NCBI GenBank assembly: GCA_937920085.1
Contig: CALETE010000031.1
Location: 1-64,000, forward strand
DNA length: 64,000 nucleotides
Source: an uncultured Alphaproteobacteria bacterium
GTDB taxonomy: Bacteria > Pseudomonadota > Alphaproteobacteria > Caulobacterales > Caulobacteraceae
Direction: 5' to 3'
Part shown: one piece after another, positions 9,481 to 18,207 of the stretch
Layout: every line of letters starts with the position of its first letter
Position numbering within the stretch: the stretch's first letter is position 1
Notes under the pieces: generated by a model
Seen by the model: only the letters and a program-made list of their open reading frames with translations
Told to the model about the DNA's origin: nothing
Databases searched by the model: none
Position numbers and translations under genes: made by a program

Positions 9481-10790
9481 CCGCAAGCCGCTATTCCGCC
9501 GCCATATTGGTGGGCGCAGGTCTTCTTGCCCTTTCGACCCTGGCTCATGCCCAGGCCCTGCTTCTGAAGCCCGATAGGGTCTTCACCGGAGAAGATCGCC
9601 TGGCGCACGAGGGATGGTCTGTCCTGGTTTCGGGCGATCGCATTACCGCCGTCGGTGCAAATCTAAAGGCCCCGCCGGGAACACAGATCGTGACCCTGCC
9701 TGGGACCACCCTGATCCCAGGACTGATTGAGGCGCACTCCCACCTGTTTTTGCATCCCTATAATGAGACCTCTTGGGATGATCAGGTCCTCAAAGAGTCC
9801 GCTGCAAGTCGGACCCTGGGGGCGAGCCGCCACGCCATCGATACCCTGCGCGCTGGTTTTACAACCCTGCGGGAACTGGGCACCGAAGGAGTCGGCTCTG
9901 CGGACGTCGCCTTAAAGCACGCCATAGACGACGGTGTGATCGAGGGGCCCCGCTTGCTGACAGCCACCAGAGCGATTGTCGCCACCGGTGGCTATGGCCC
10001 GGCGCGACGAAATTACAACAATGATTGGGATATCCCCCAGGGTGCACAAGAGGCCTCGGGCGTCGCTGAGGTGACAAAGGCGGTACGCGAGCAAGCTGCG
10101 GCGGGTGCAGACTGGATCAAGGTCTATGCAGATTATCGCGTCGGCGCCGGCGGAACCACGGCGGCCACATTCACCCAAGAGGAACTGAACGCCCTTGTTG
10201 CTATGGCCCATGGTTTGGGCCGGCCAGTGTCTGCCCATGCCGCCTCAGACGAAGGCATGCGCAGGGCTATTCTGGCCGGGGTCGACACCATCGAACACGG
10301 ATATGGCGGGTCGGAGTCGACCTTCAAACTCATGGCCGAACATGGGGTCGCCTACATCCCAACCCTGACCGCGACCGAAGCAACCTCGATCTATTTTCAG
10401 GGCTTTGTCCCCGAACGCTCGGCACCGACGGCTCAGATGGTGGCTGCCGACATGGCCTTTCGACTGGCACTCAAGGCCGGGGTGATCATTGGCAGCGGCT
10501 CAGATGTTGGCGTTTTTCGTCATGGCGAAAACGGCCGCGAGCTGGTGTGGATGGTCAAGGACGGGATGTCGCCTGTGGACGCGCTTTTAGCCGCCACATC
10601 TGTGGACGCAAAAATTCTAAGGATGGACGACAAGGTGGGACGTATTCGCCCTGGTTTGCTCGCAGATCTTGTCGCGGTTCAGGGCAACCCCACACAGGAT
10701 ATCGCCGCGATCAATCACGTTACCATGGTCCTGAAGGGGGGCGTGGCGGTGGGTGGTCCTGGGCTGAGGGTCCCGGCGGGACCCAAATAA
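9477..10790 (+). CDS. Exported imidazolonepropionase-like amidohydrolase (prolidase/carboxypeptidase type)
   Basis: Amidohydrolase-1 family protein of 437 residues with a signal peptide (about residues 1-25, ending AHAQA), so it probably acts in the periplasm. Binuclear metal site residues are visible: IEAHSHLF (H-x-H after strand 1), DWIKVYAD (strand-4 lysine, carboxylated in relatives), VSAHAASDEG, TIEHGYGG and GSGSDVG (strand-8 Asp). Characterised relatives in Caulobacter hydrolyse dipeptides with C-terminal Arg, Lys or other residues, so peptidase activity is the best guess. It is translationally coupled (ATGA) to the cytoplasmic M20 hydrolase and followed by a second secreted hydrolase. 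Confidence 0.87.
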   Translation: MTASRYSAAILVGAGLLALSTLAHAQALLLKPDRVFTGEDRLAHEGWSVLVSGDRITAVGANLKAPPGTQIVTLPGTTLIPGLIEAHSHLFLHPYNETSWDDQVLKESAASRTLGASRHAIDTLRAGFTTLRELGTEGVGSADVALKHAIDDGVIEGPRLLTATRAIVATGGYGPARRNYNNDWDIPQGAQEASGVAEVTKAVREQAAAGADWIKVYADYRVGAGGTTAATFTQEELNALVAMAHGLGRPVSAHAASDEGMRRAILAGVDTIEHGYGGSESTFKLMAEHGVAYIPTLTATEATSIYFQGFVPERSAPTAQMVAADMAFRLALKAGVIIGSGSDVGVFRHGENGRELVWMVKDGMSPVDALLAATSVDAKILRMDDKVGRIRPGLLADLVAVQGNPTQDIAAINHVTMVLKGGVAVGGPGLRVPAGPK

Positions 10791-10866
10791 TCAGGCGATT
10801 AATCCGGGCTTTGAGACCACGCAAAAAGCCGCCACTATGAGATTAGTCTCAACAAGGCAGGCTTGA

Positions 10867-12288
10867 ATGAAGAAGCGTATTTTCGGGGCAATCCTCACCC
10901 TCCTGGCCTGCCCTGCTGCAAGCTTTGCGTCAGCCGCGTCAGTGCCTGTGCCGCCTTTGGCCGATCAAGCCCTGGCGCATGACATGTTGGCCGAATTGAT
11001 TAGCATCAACACCGTGCACCAGCAGGGTACGCTTAAAGCGGCGGAGGCCCTTAAGCTGCGGTTCTTAGCGGCCGGTTTTGCTGAGTCAGACCTAACCCTG
11101 TTGGCGATTCCTGAGCATCCAAACCAGGGGCAACTTGTGGTGCGGCTGCGCGCCAAGGCCCCGAAAGCAAAGCCTATCCTCTGGCTTGGGCATCTGGACG
11201 TGGTGGAGGCCAAGCCAGAGGACTGGACCGTACCCCCCTTTAAGCTCACCGAACGCGATGGGTGGTGGTATGGCCGTGGGACGCAGGACATGAAGGGCGA
11301 CGATGTCGCTGTGGCGTCCGCCCTCATTCGCTTAAAGCGTGAGGGCTTCAAACCAAATCGAGACCTGATCGCCGCCTTCACCTCCGACGAAGAAGCCGGT
11401 GATGGCAGCGGTGTTGAGTGGCTGGTCAAAACCAAGCGCGAGGTGATTGACGCCGCCCTGGTGATCAATCCCGACGCGGGTGGCGGTGCCTTCAAGCAGG
11501 GCGTGCGTCAGGCCTATGGCATACAGACCAGCGAGAAGGTCTATGTGACCTTCCAGGCAGAGGTCACAAATCGGGGCGGTCACTCTTCGATTCCGGAACC
11601 TGACAACGCCATTTATCGCCTTGCCGAGGGCCTAGGGCGGGTTGCCAAGTACCATTTTCCCGTTGAGACCACGCCGACCACCCGGGGCATGTTCGCAGTA
11701 AACGCGAAACAGGAAACCGGCCAAGTTGCCGTCGATATGCTGGCTGTCGCCAAACTGCCGACGGACCTCGCCGCTGCCGAGCGTTTGTCGCAGACACCTA
11801 GACTTGCTTCGCGTCTGCGCACGACCTGCGTCGCCACGCAGATATCTGGCGGCCACGCAGAGAACGCCCTGCCACAAAGGGCGCGGGCGTCCATTCAATG
11901 CCGAATGATCCCCTTGGACACAGAAGCTCAGGTCAAGGCCAGGTTGGAAGAGGTTCTGGCCGACCCCGCGATCAAGCTGACCGTACTGTCGCCCTCAGCA
12001 CCTGCGCCAGATTCAGCGCCCGATCCTGCTCTGTTCAAGCTGTTTGGCAAGGTGGTTGCGGAGTCCTGGCCGGGGGTTGAGATCATGCCTCATATGGACC
12101 TTGGTGCATCGGACTCCATCTATACTCGAGCGGCCGGCATACCCAGTTATGGCCTTTCCACCACTTGGACCGACGCCGAAGACAACCGGGCGCACGGCCG
12201 CGATGAGCGCATCCGCGAAGATCGCTTCTATGAGGGTGTGGAGTTTTCTTATCGGCTGATGAAGGCGTTGGGGACGACCAAGAACTGA
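10867..12288 (+). CDS. Secreted M20/M25/M40 family metallopeptidase
   Basis: Zinc peptidase of 473 residues with a signal peptide (about residues 1-24). Co-catalytic zinc motifs in order: LGHLDVVEAKPEDW (His), GRGTQDMKGDD (bridging Asp), FTSDEEAGDGSG (Glu-Glu), NPDAGGG (Asp), the dimerisation-domain RGGHSSIPEPDN, and RAHGRDERIRE (last zinc His near the C terminus). All ligands are intact. It cleaves peptides or acyl-amino acids outside the cytoplasm. It lies 76 nt after the exported amidohydrolase on the same strand, so the three genes may work together in peptide scavenging; co-transcription is likely but not shown. Confidence 0.9.
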   Translation: MKKRIFGAILTLLACPAASFASAASVPVPPLADQALAHDMLAELISINTVHQQGTLKAAEALKLRFLAAGFAESDLTLLAIPEHPNQGQLVVRLRAKAPKAKPILWLGHLDVVEAKPEDWTVPPFKLTERDGWWYGRGTQDMKGDDVAVASALIRLKREGFKPNRDLIAAFTSDEEAGDGSGVEWLVKTKREVIDAALVINPDAGGGAFKQGVRQAYGIQTSEKVYVTFQAEVTNRGGHSSIPEPDNAIYRLAEGLGRVAKYHFPVETTPTTRGMFAVNAKQETGQVAVDMLAVAKLPTDLAAAERLSQTPRLASRLRTTCVATQISGGHAENALPQRARASIQCRMIPLDTEAQVKARLEEVLADPAIKLTVLSPSAPAPDSAPDPALFKLFGKVVAESWPGVEIMPHMDLGASDSIYTRAAGIPSYGLSTTWTDAEDNRAHGRDERIREDRFYEGVEFSYRLMKALGTTKN

Positions 12289-12396
12289 TCATCCCAAATG
12301 GGCGCTTTCGTATTTACCCCGTCTTAGGGTTACCGACTGACTTAACCATTTATTGGTGTCCATGCCTCAGCGTAATGCACGTCTGGGAGACCCTGC

Positions 12397-12846
12397 GTGC
12401 AACTGATGAATCGACCTCGACCACACGTTCTCATTGTCGAAGATGATGCGATGATCCGCGAATTGATCGTCACGCGTCTCGAGCTCGCCGGCTATCAGAC
12501 ATCGACCTCGCCAGACGGCATTCATGCCCTGCAATGCCTGACGGAAATAAACGCTAAGGCCATGATACTTGATCTCAACATGCCGCGGTTTGACGGGTTT
12601 GAAATGCTGAAGTGCATGCAGGAAACCCGGTTAATCCAACGTATTCCCACCATGATACTTACCGGCCGGAACAATCCAGCAGACATCAAAACCTGTATCA
12701 GCCTCGGTGTTCGCGACTTCATGGCCAAGCCTTTTGAGAACAAGCAGTTTCTGGCTCGCGTTGCCCGCCTTGTCCGTAAACCTGCACCTCCCACCCTGGC
12801 CGAAGTGCCGAAACAATCGGATAAGACGGCCTTTCTTCTGGACTAA
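12397..12846 (+). CDS. Single-domain response regulator (CheY-like receiver)
   Basis: Receiver domain of 149 residues without an output domain. The acidic pocket is E15-D16-D17, the phospho-acceptor is D59 in LDLNMP, the switch Thr is T89 in ILTGR and the conserved Lys is K111 in MAKPF. The tail (about residues 120-149) is short and polar. The start is GTG at 12397, with GGAGA 6 nt upstream; an ATG three codons later is the alternative. No histidine kinase is nearby, so its partner is unknown. It precedes the SPINDLY-type glycosyltransferase gene by 129 nt on the same strand. Such orphan receivers in Caulobacterales often act in motility or cell-cycle control. Confidence 0.93.
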   Translation: MQLMNRPRPHVLIVEDDAMIRELIVTRLELAGYQTSTSPDGIHALQCLTEINAKAMILDLNMPRFDGFEMLKCMQETRLIQRIPTMILTGRNNPADIKTCISLGVRDFMAKPFENKQFLARVARLVRKPAPPTLAEVPKQSDKTAFLLD

Positions 12847-12975
12847 GGGCGGCCGTCAGCTGTTGGGGTGCGCTTTCTTGGGCATCCCATTATCTAGGGG
12901 AAGTTGACGATTGAGTCGGTGGCCCCTGACGCACTTCGATCCACTCGGTCATTTTGAATCCAGATATCAGGACCC

Positions 12976-15483
12976 ATGGTCAGCCTGTCCGTCCAGCGGC
13001 GCAACGAGAAGTTCAAGCAGGCGCTCGCCCTGCATAAGAAGGGTGACCTGAAAGCTGCTCAGGAAGCCTATGTCGGCATTCTCAGCAAGCACCCAGACGA
13101 CATTGAAGCGCTTCATCACATTGGCATACTGAATCTACAGACGGGCGACTTGACCCTGGCCATCGCCTTCTTCGATCAGGCCCTCCTGAGATCGCCCAAG
13201 GCGGTTGAGGTCTTGATCCATCGTGGCATAGCTTTGAACGGCCTGGGTCGCGCAGATTTGGCTCTCGAAAGCCTGGACACCGCCGTCGCTGCATCGCCAT
13301 CAGACGCCAACGGACAGTTTCAAAGGGCAGATCTCCTACTCGACCTTGGCCGGTTCGATGAGGCCATGGCAGGGTTCACATGCGTTTTGGAGATTGATCC
13401 TGCAAATCTCGCTGCGCGTCACAACCGAGGCTTAGCGGCCCAATATCTTGGCCAGTTCGAGGCTGCACTTGCCGACTATGACGCTCTCCTCGAAGCCTCC
13501 CCCCACGACTTGGAGGCTCAGGTAAATCGCGGTGCTGTCTTGCGGCAATTGGGAAAATCAGAAGAGGCGCTAAGGGCGCTCCAATCGGCGATCCAAATGT
13601 CGGATCAGCATGCCGGTGCCTATTCCAACCTTGGCAATGTCCTGCAAAATCTCAGACGCTTCGAAGAGGCTATTTCGGCCTTTGACAAGGCCTTGGCCAT
13701 TAATCCTCAGAACCCTGATGCCCATTCAAATCGTGGCGTCGCCTTGGCAGAACTTGGCCGCTTTGAAGAGGCCCTAGACAGCTATAATCGCGCGATAGAC
13801 CTCGATCCCAATTATCCTGGCGTCTATTCAAACAGAGGTCTCGCTTACAAGGCCCTGCGGCGTCCGACGGATGCCTTGACCGATTTCGAAACCGCCATCG
13901 TCCTCAACCCCAATTTTGCAGAGGCTTACTCCAACAAGGGGAACGCACTCCAGGAATTGCAGTATTTTGAGCTGGCAGTCGAAAGTTTCGATAAGGCTAT
14001 CGCGCTGCGCCCCAACTATGCCGATGCACACTGCAACCGAGGCAATGCCCTGCAGGAGTTGAAGCAGCCCATCGCGGCAATGGAAGCCTTTGCCACGACC
14101 CTGGCCATCGACCCTGACTACGAATACCTCAGTGGTGCCTATATTCTTGCACGGATGACACTGGCCGATTGGCCGGGGACGCAAGAGGATATTACGACCC
14201 TGAAGGACAGCATTCTCAAAGGGCGGCGGGTCTCGACGCCCTTTCCGGTCTTGGCCCTGACGGACTCGCTAGTTGTGCAAAAGGCGGCGGCCCAGACCTG
14301 GGCCAATGACAAGTTTCCGAGGCGCGGGCGGCTTGGTGATTTCAAATCCTGGCCCCCGCACCCAAAGCTCAAGATTGGCTATTTCTCAGCAGATTTTCAT
14401 AACCACGCCACAGCCTATCTTATGGCTGAGCTGTTTGAGTCTCACGACCGCGAAAAGTTTGAACTGATCGCCTTTTCTATGGGGCCAAACAAAGACGATG
14501 ACATGCGTCGTCGGACCTCAAGGGCCTTTGATCAATTTATCGATGTCACATCCCTCAACGATCTCGAGGTTGCGACCATGGCCCGTTCCATGGAGATCGA
14601 TATTGCCGTGGATCTCAAGGGCTATACCAAGGATGCGCGCCTAGGGATTTTCGCGGACGGGTGCGCTCCCATTCAGGTAAACTATCTTGGATATCCGGGT
14701 ACGATCGGTGCCCCATACTTCGATTACATTGTCGCCGATAAGACGCTCATTCCGCCGGAAAGCCAGGAATCCTACAGCGAGAAAGTCGTCTACCTCCCGC
14801 ATTCCTATCAGGTGAATGACGGCCAGCGTGTGATTTCAGATCGCCTATTCACCCGCTCAGAACTGGGGCTTCCAGACCAGGGCTTCGTCTTTTGTTGCTT
14901 CAACAACGGGTACAAGATTTTTCCCCACGTTTTCGACATTTGGATGCGCCTGCTGAAAGAAGTCGAAGGTAGCGTACTTTGGCTTCTGGCTGAGTTGCCC
15001 GTGGCAATCGAAAACCTGAGACGAGAGGCGGAAGCCCGGGGCGTCGCAGGCGACAGGCTGGTCTTTGCCGGCAGGGTCCCCCTGGCAGACCACCTCGCGC
15101 GGCATGTCCATGCCGACCTCTTTCTAGACACCCTGCCCTGTAATGCACACACCACTGCCAGTGATGCCCTGTGGGCGGGGCTCCCTGTCTTAACCTGCCT
15201 TGGTCAAGGCCTTGCAAGTCGCGTGGCGGGGAGCGTGCTCACCGCCATGGATCTGCCTGAACTCATCACCACCGACTTAGCGGCCTATGAAGCAAAGGCC
15301 CTACACTTCGCTACCCACGCTGATGACCTGAGGAGCCTTAAGGCGAAGGTTGCGATCGCGCGCTCCACCTCGCCGCTTTTCAAGGCCCAGGTTTTTGCCC
15401 GACACATCGAAGCGGCATATCTGGCCATGGAAGATAGACGTCGAGCGGGTCTTGGGCCTGATCATATCGAAATCCCGGCCTGA
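12976..15483 (+). CDS. TPR-containing SPINDLY/OGT-like glycosyltransferase (GT41)
   Basis: Large cytoplasmic protein of 835 residues. About eleven TPR repeats fill residues 12-385; each has the G/A-x-x-Y/L...P-x-N pattern, for example AYSNLGNVLQNL and AHSNRGVALAEL. The C-terminal half (about 455-820) is the bipartite GT41 catalytic region: GYFSADFHNHATAYLM with the active-site His, DLKGYTKDARLGIF, NYLGYPGTIG, CFNNGYKIFPHVFDIW with the conserved Lys, and DTLPCNAHTTASDALWAG. The family transfers a sugar from a nucleotide sugar to Ser/Thr of target proteins, which the TPR superhelix selects. Bacterial targets are mostly unknown; some TPR glycosyltransferases in this group modify flagellins. No flagellin gene lies nearby. 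Confidence 0.92.
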   Translation: MVSLSVQRRNEKFKQALALHKKGDLKAAQEAYVGILSKHPDDIEALHHIGILNLQTGDLTLAIAFFDQALLRSPKAVEVLIHRGIALNGLGRADLALESLDTAVAASPSDANGQFQRADLLLDLGRFDEAMAGFTCVLEIDPANLAARHNRGLAAQYLGQFEAALADYDALLEASPHDLEAQVNRGAVLRQLGKSEEALRALQSAIQMSDQHAGAYSNLGNVLQNLRRFEEAISAFDKALAINPQNPDAHSNRGVALAELGRFEEALDSYNRAIDLDPNYPGVYSNRGLAYKALRRPTDALTDFETAIVLNPNFAEAYSNKGNALQELQYFELAVESFDKAIALRPNYADAHCNRGNALQELKQPIAAMEAFATTLAIDPDYEYLSGAYILARMTLADWPGTQEDITTLKDSILKGRRVSTPFPVLALTDSLVVQKAAAQTWANDKFPRRGRLGDFKSWPPHPKLKIGYFSADFHNHATAYLMAELFESHDREKFELIAFSMGPNKDDDMRRRTSRAFDQFIDVTSLNDLEVATMARSMEIDIAVDLKGYTKDARLGIFADGCAPIQVNYLGYPGTIGAPYFDYIVADKTLIPPESQESYSEKVVYLPHSYQVNDGQRVISDRLFTRSELGLPDQGFVFCCFNNGYKIFPHVFDIWMRLLKEVEGSVLWLLAELPVAIENLRREAEARGVAGDRLVFAGRVPLADHLARHVHADLFLDTLPCNAHTTASDALWAGLPVLTCLGQGLASRVAGSVLTAMDLPELITTDLAAYEAKALHFATHADDLRSLKAKVAIARSTSPLFKAQVFARHIEAAYLAMEDRRRAGLGPDHIEIPA

Positions 15484-15602
15484 CAGACGATCCCGATCAA
15501 AAAGGCCTGCAAGTTCCGTCGATGCCCCCTTCCCCTTCGAAGATGACCCGTTAAAGTCCTTCGCAACTAAGAACCAATCTTACCTTGGGGGGCAAGGACC
15601 GT

Positions 15603-17117
15603 ATGGCGGCGATCGATACTGGAGCGGGATCAGGCGAAAAGCCTGTTTACTCCAATAATTACAAAACGTTGATCTTGGCCCTCTTGGTCACGGCCTACAC
15701 TTTCAATTTCATCGATCGGACCATTATCGCCACCATCGGCCAAGCGATAAAAGTCGACCTCAAGATCACCGATACCCAGCTTGGCCTCCTGGGCGGACTG
15801 TATTTCGCCCTGCTTTACACACTGCTGGGGATTCCGATCGCCCGGTTTGCCGAGCGGTTTTCGCGGGTAAACATCATCTCTGGGGCCATCGTCATTTGGT
15901 CGGCCTTTACCGCCCTTTGCGGAACAGCCTCGAATTTCGCGACTCTGGCGGCATTCCGTTTCGGCGTCGGCTTTGGCGAAGCGGGTCTCTCCCCGCCCTC
16001 ACACTCGCTGATCAGCGATTATTTCGAGCCTAAGAAGCGGGCATCAGCACTGGCAGTCTACGCCTTCGGGATCCCGTTGGGCACTATGTTGGGGGCCATT
16101 ATTGGCGGCTGGCTGGCACAGAACTTCTCCTGGCGTATCGCCTTCATGCTGGTGGGCATCCCTGGGGTGTTGATCGCCATCGCCATCAAGGTTTTGGTCA
16201 AGGAACCCGCCCGCGGTCACTCGGAGCCGGACAGCCCTGCGGCAACCGCTGCGGCTTTGGAAGGTGCCAAGCCCTTCTCGCTGGCCAATGAATTTTCCGA
16301 ACTCGCCACTGTCGCAAAATCCCTGTTCGGCAAGTGGCCCGTCTTTCATATGATCATGGGCGTTACCCTGGCCTCCTTTGGCTCCTATGGGTCCGGTCAG
16401 TTTGTGCCGCCCTACTTCACCCGGACCTTCGGCTTGAACTATGCCGAAGTTGGTCTGATCACCGGGCTGGTCGGTGGCTTTTCGTCAGGAATTGGCACAC
16501 TGCTGGGCGGCTTCATCACCGACGCCATGTCCAAGCGCAGCGCCCGTTGGTACTCGCTTACGCCGGCCATTGGCCTGACCATTGCGACGCCAATCTATAT
16601 CGCGGCCTATCTGCAACCCTCCTGGCAGACAGCAGCGATGATCCTGCTTATTCCAGGCATCTTCCACTATACCTATCTCGGCCCCACCTTTGGGGTTGTG
16701 CAGAACATGGTGGAGACCCGCAGACGCGCAACGGCTGCGGCCCTGTTGCTCTTCTTCCTGAACATTGTCGCTCTTGGTGGTGGACCGCCTTTCACCGGCT
16801 GGGTCATTGATCACTTTGCTCAATTTAATTTCAACCATCCAGGTACCCATGGAATTATCGACTCCATCGGTAAGATGCTGAGTGGTGGGAATATGGGAGG
16901 CGAAAACTTTGCTCAGGCCTGTCCAGGCGGAAAGGCCCCCCTCGGGGCATCGGCTGATCTGGCCGCAAGCTGCAAGGCCAGCCTGAATGGTGCCACGCGC
17001 TCGGGCATTATCGTCTCACTTTGCTTCTATCTCTGGGCCGCCTTCCATTACCTCTTAGGCTCCTTTGGTTTGGCACAAGCCATGGCCAAGGCGCGCGCTG
17101 ACCGCGGCGAGGCTTAA
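15603..17117 (+). CDS. MFS transporter (spinster-like)
   Basis: Inner-membrane major facilitator of 504 residues with about 12 transmembrane segments. The first helix carries YTFNFIDRTIIATIGQ, loop 2-3 the RFAERFSR motif-A remnant, and helix 4-5 GVGFGEAGLSPPSHSLISDYF, typical of spinster-like MFS proteins. A non-canonical insert of about 40 residues near the C terminus (GGNMGGENFAQACPGGKAP) precedes the last helix. The ATG at 15603 follows AAGGA; an in-frame TTG upstream is less likely. It ends 5 nt before the Rieske oxygenase start, which suggests an operon in which it imports the oxygenase substrate or exports a product. The substrate is unknown. Confidence 0.9.
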   Translation: MAAIDTGAGSGEKPVYSNNYKTLILALLVTAYTFNFIDRTIIATIGQAIKVDLKITDTQLGLLGGLYFALLYTLLGIPIARFAERFSRVNIISGAIVIWSAFTALCGTASNFATLAAFRFGVGFGEAGLSPPSHSLISDYFEPKKRASALAVYAFGIPLGTMLGAIIGGWLAQNFSWRIAFMLVGIPGVLIAIAIKVLVKEPARGHSEPDSPAATAAALEGAKPFSLANEFSELATVAKSLFGKWPVFHMIMGVTLASFGSYGSGQFVPPYFTRTFGLNYAEVGLITGLVGGFSSGIGTLLGGFITDAMSKRSARWYSLTPAIGLTIATPIYIAAYLQPSWQTAAMILLIPGIFHYTYLGPTFGVVQNMVETRRRATAAALLLFFLNIVALGGGPPFTGWVIDHFAQFNFNHPGTHGIIDSIGKMLSGGNMGGENFAQACPGGKAPLGASADLAASCKASLNGATRSGIIVSLCFYLWAAFHYLLGSFGLAQAMAKARADRGEA

Positions 17118-17122
17118 GAACG

Positions 17123-18073
17123 TTGTTCGAGGGGTTTGCCAGGGTCTGGACGCCCCTCGTCGCCTCCGCGTCACTAAGGAAGGCCCCTTTGGGGTTCACC
17201 CTGGCCGGGGAAAAAGTTGTCCTGTTCCGTGATATGTCAGGGGCGCCTGCGGCGCTCCTGGATCGCTGCCCGCATCGTGGGGTCGCCCTATCCCTCGGGC
17301 AGGTTTTGCCCAATGGCTGTTTGGAATGCCCCTTCCATGGGTGGCAATTCGACGCCAGGGGTGTGAACCAGCACATCCCGTTCAATCCGCAGGCGCGCAG
17401 AGCAACATTAGGTGCCACCCCCTTGCCCACGCGGGAAATTGGCGACCTGATCTGGATCTATACCGCGCCAGGCCTCGAAGCCCCAACTGCGCCCAATCCC
17501 CCAGATGGCCTGACCGACCCCAGTCTCGCCCGAACCCTGATTGAGCGCACCTGGAACTGCCACTGGACGCGGGCCATGGAGAACATGCTCGACAGTCCGC
17601 ACCTTCCATTTGTTCATCGCAAGACGATCGGCAAGTTCACGCGGCGCTATATGACCCTAGATTCCACCATGACCGTTACGTGGGATGAGACAGAGTTTGG
17701 TGGCTTCACGCGCAGCCTTGTGGACGGCCGGGATGGTGGTGGGCGGCTTGAGTTCCACAGGCCCAATATCATGGCCCTGCACATTCCAATTCCCCACCGG
17801 CATTTACGAATCCACGCCATCGTCATTCCGGTGGATTCACTGCGCACCCGGCTCATGGTCGTCGGCAGCCGCGATTTTCTGAAGTCCGACTGGTTCAAGG
17901 GCCTTTTCGCGGCAAACACAGCCCGTATTGCAGACGAAGACCGCGCCGTGGTGGAAAGCTCGCATCCCAGCGAAGTGCCGCCGATTGAGCAGGAACATTC
18001 CGTGGGAACCGACCGTGCCACCCTCGCCTTTCGGAAATACTACTTCGACACTTTGAAGCCATCGGCCGTTTAG
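17123..18073 (+). CDS. Rieske [2Fe-2S] oxygenase, terminal component (vanillate demethylase-like)
   Basis: Aromatic ring-hydroxylating or O-demethylating oxygenase alpha subunit of 316 residues. The Rieske centre is C49-P-H51 and C69-x-x-H72 (motifs RCPHRG and CPFHGWQF). The mononuclear iron site is in ENMLDSPHLPFVH (Asn/Asp and two His). The length matches single-component-type subunits that receive electrons from a separate reductase; none is encoded next to it. The start is taken as TTG at 17123 because the conserved N-terminal pattern (FARVWTPLV) begins there; the ribosome site is weak. It follows the MFS gene by 5 nt. The substrate is not predictable. Confidence 0.87.
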   Translation: MFEGFARVWTPLVASASLRKAPLGFTLAGEKVVLFRDMSGAPAALLDRCPHRGVALSLGQVLPNGCLECPFHGWQFDARGVNQHIPFNPQARRATLGATPLPTREIGDLIWIYTAPGLEAPTAPNPPDGLTDPSLARTLIERTWNCHWTRAMENMLDSPHLPFVHRKTIGKFTRRYMTLDSTMTVTWDETEFGGFTRSLVDGRDGGGRLEFHRPNIMALHIPIPHRHLRIHAIVIPVDSLRTRLMVVGSRDFLKSDWFKGLFAANTARIADEDRAVVESSHPSEVPPIEQEHSVGTDRATLAFRKYYFDTLKPSAV

Positions 18074-18207
18074 GGGCAAAGCCGGGCCATGGCATGCGGC
18101 GCAACCCAAGCTTTGAAGACTTTTCCATTGCCCGGCGCGCTTCTGGTCCTTAACCTTGGATACAGTCGGCACGCCCAGGGCGAAGACCGTCGTTCTGGGA
18201 GTTGAAA

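Noticed and set aside
12289..12396. CtrA box before the response regulator gene
   Set aside because: TTAA occurs once (12342-12345), but the partner half-site at the N7 position is TTGG or TACC, so it is not a convincing match.
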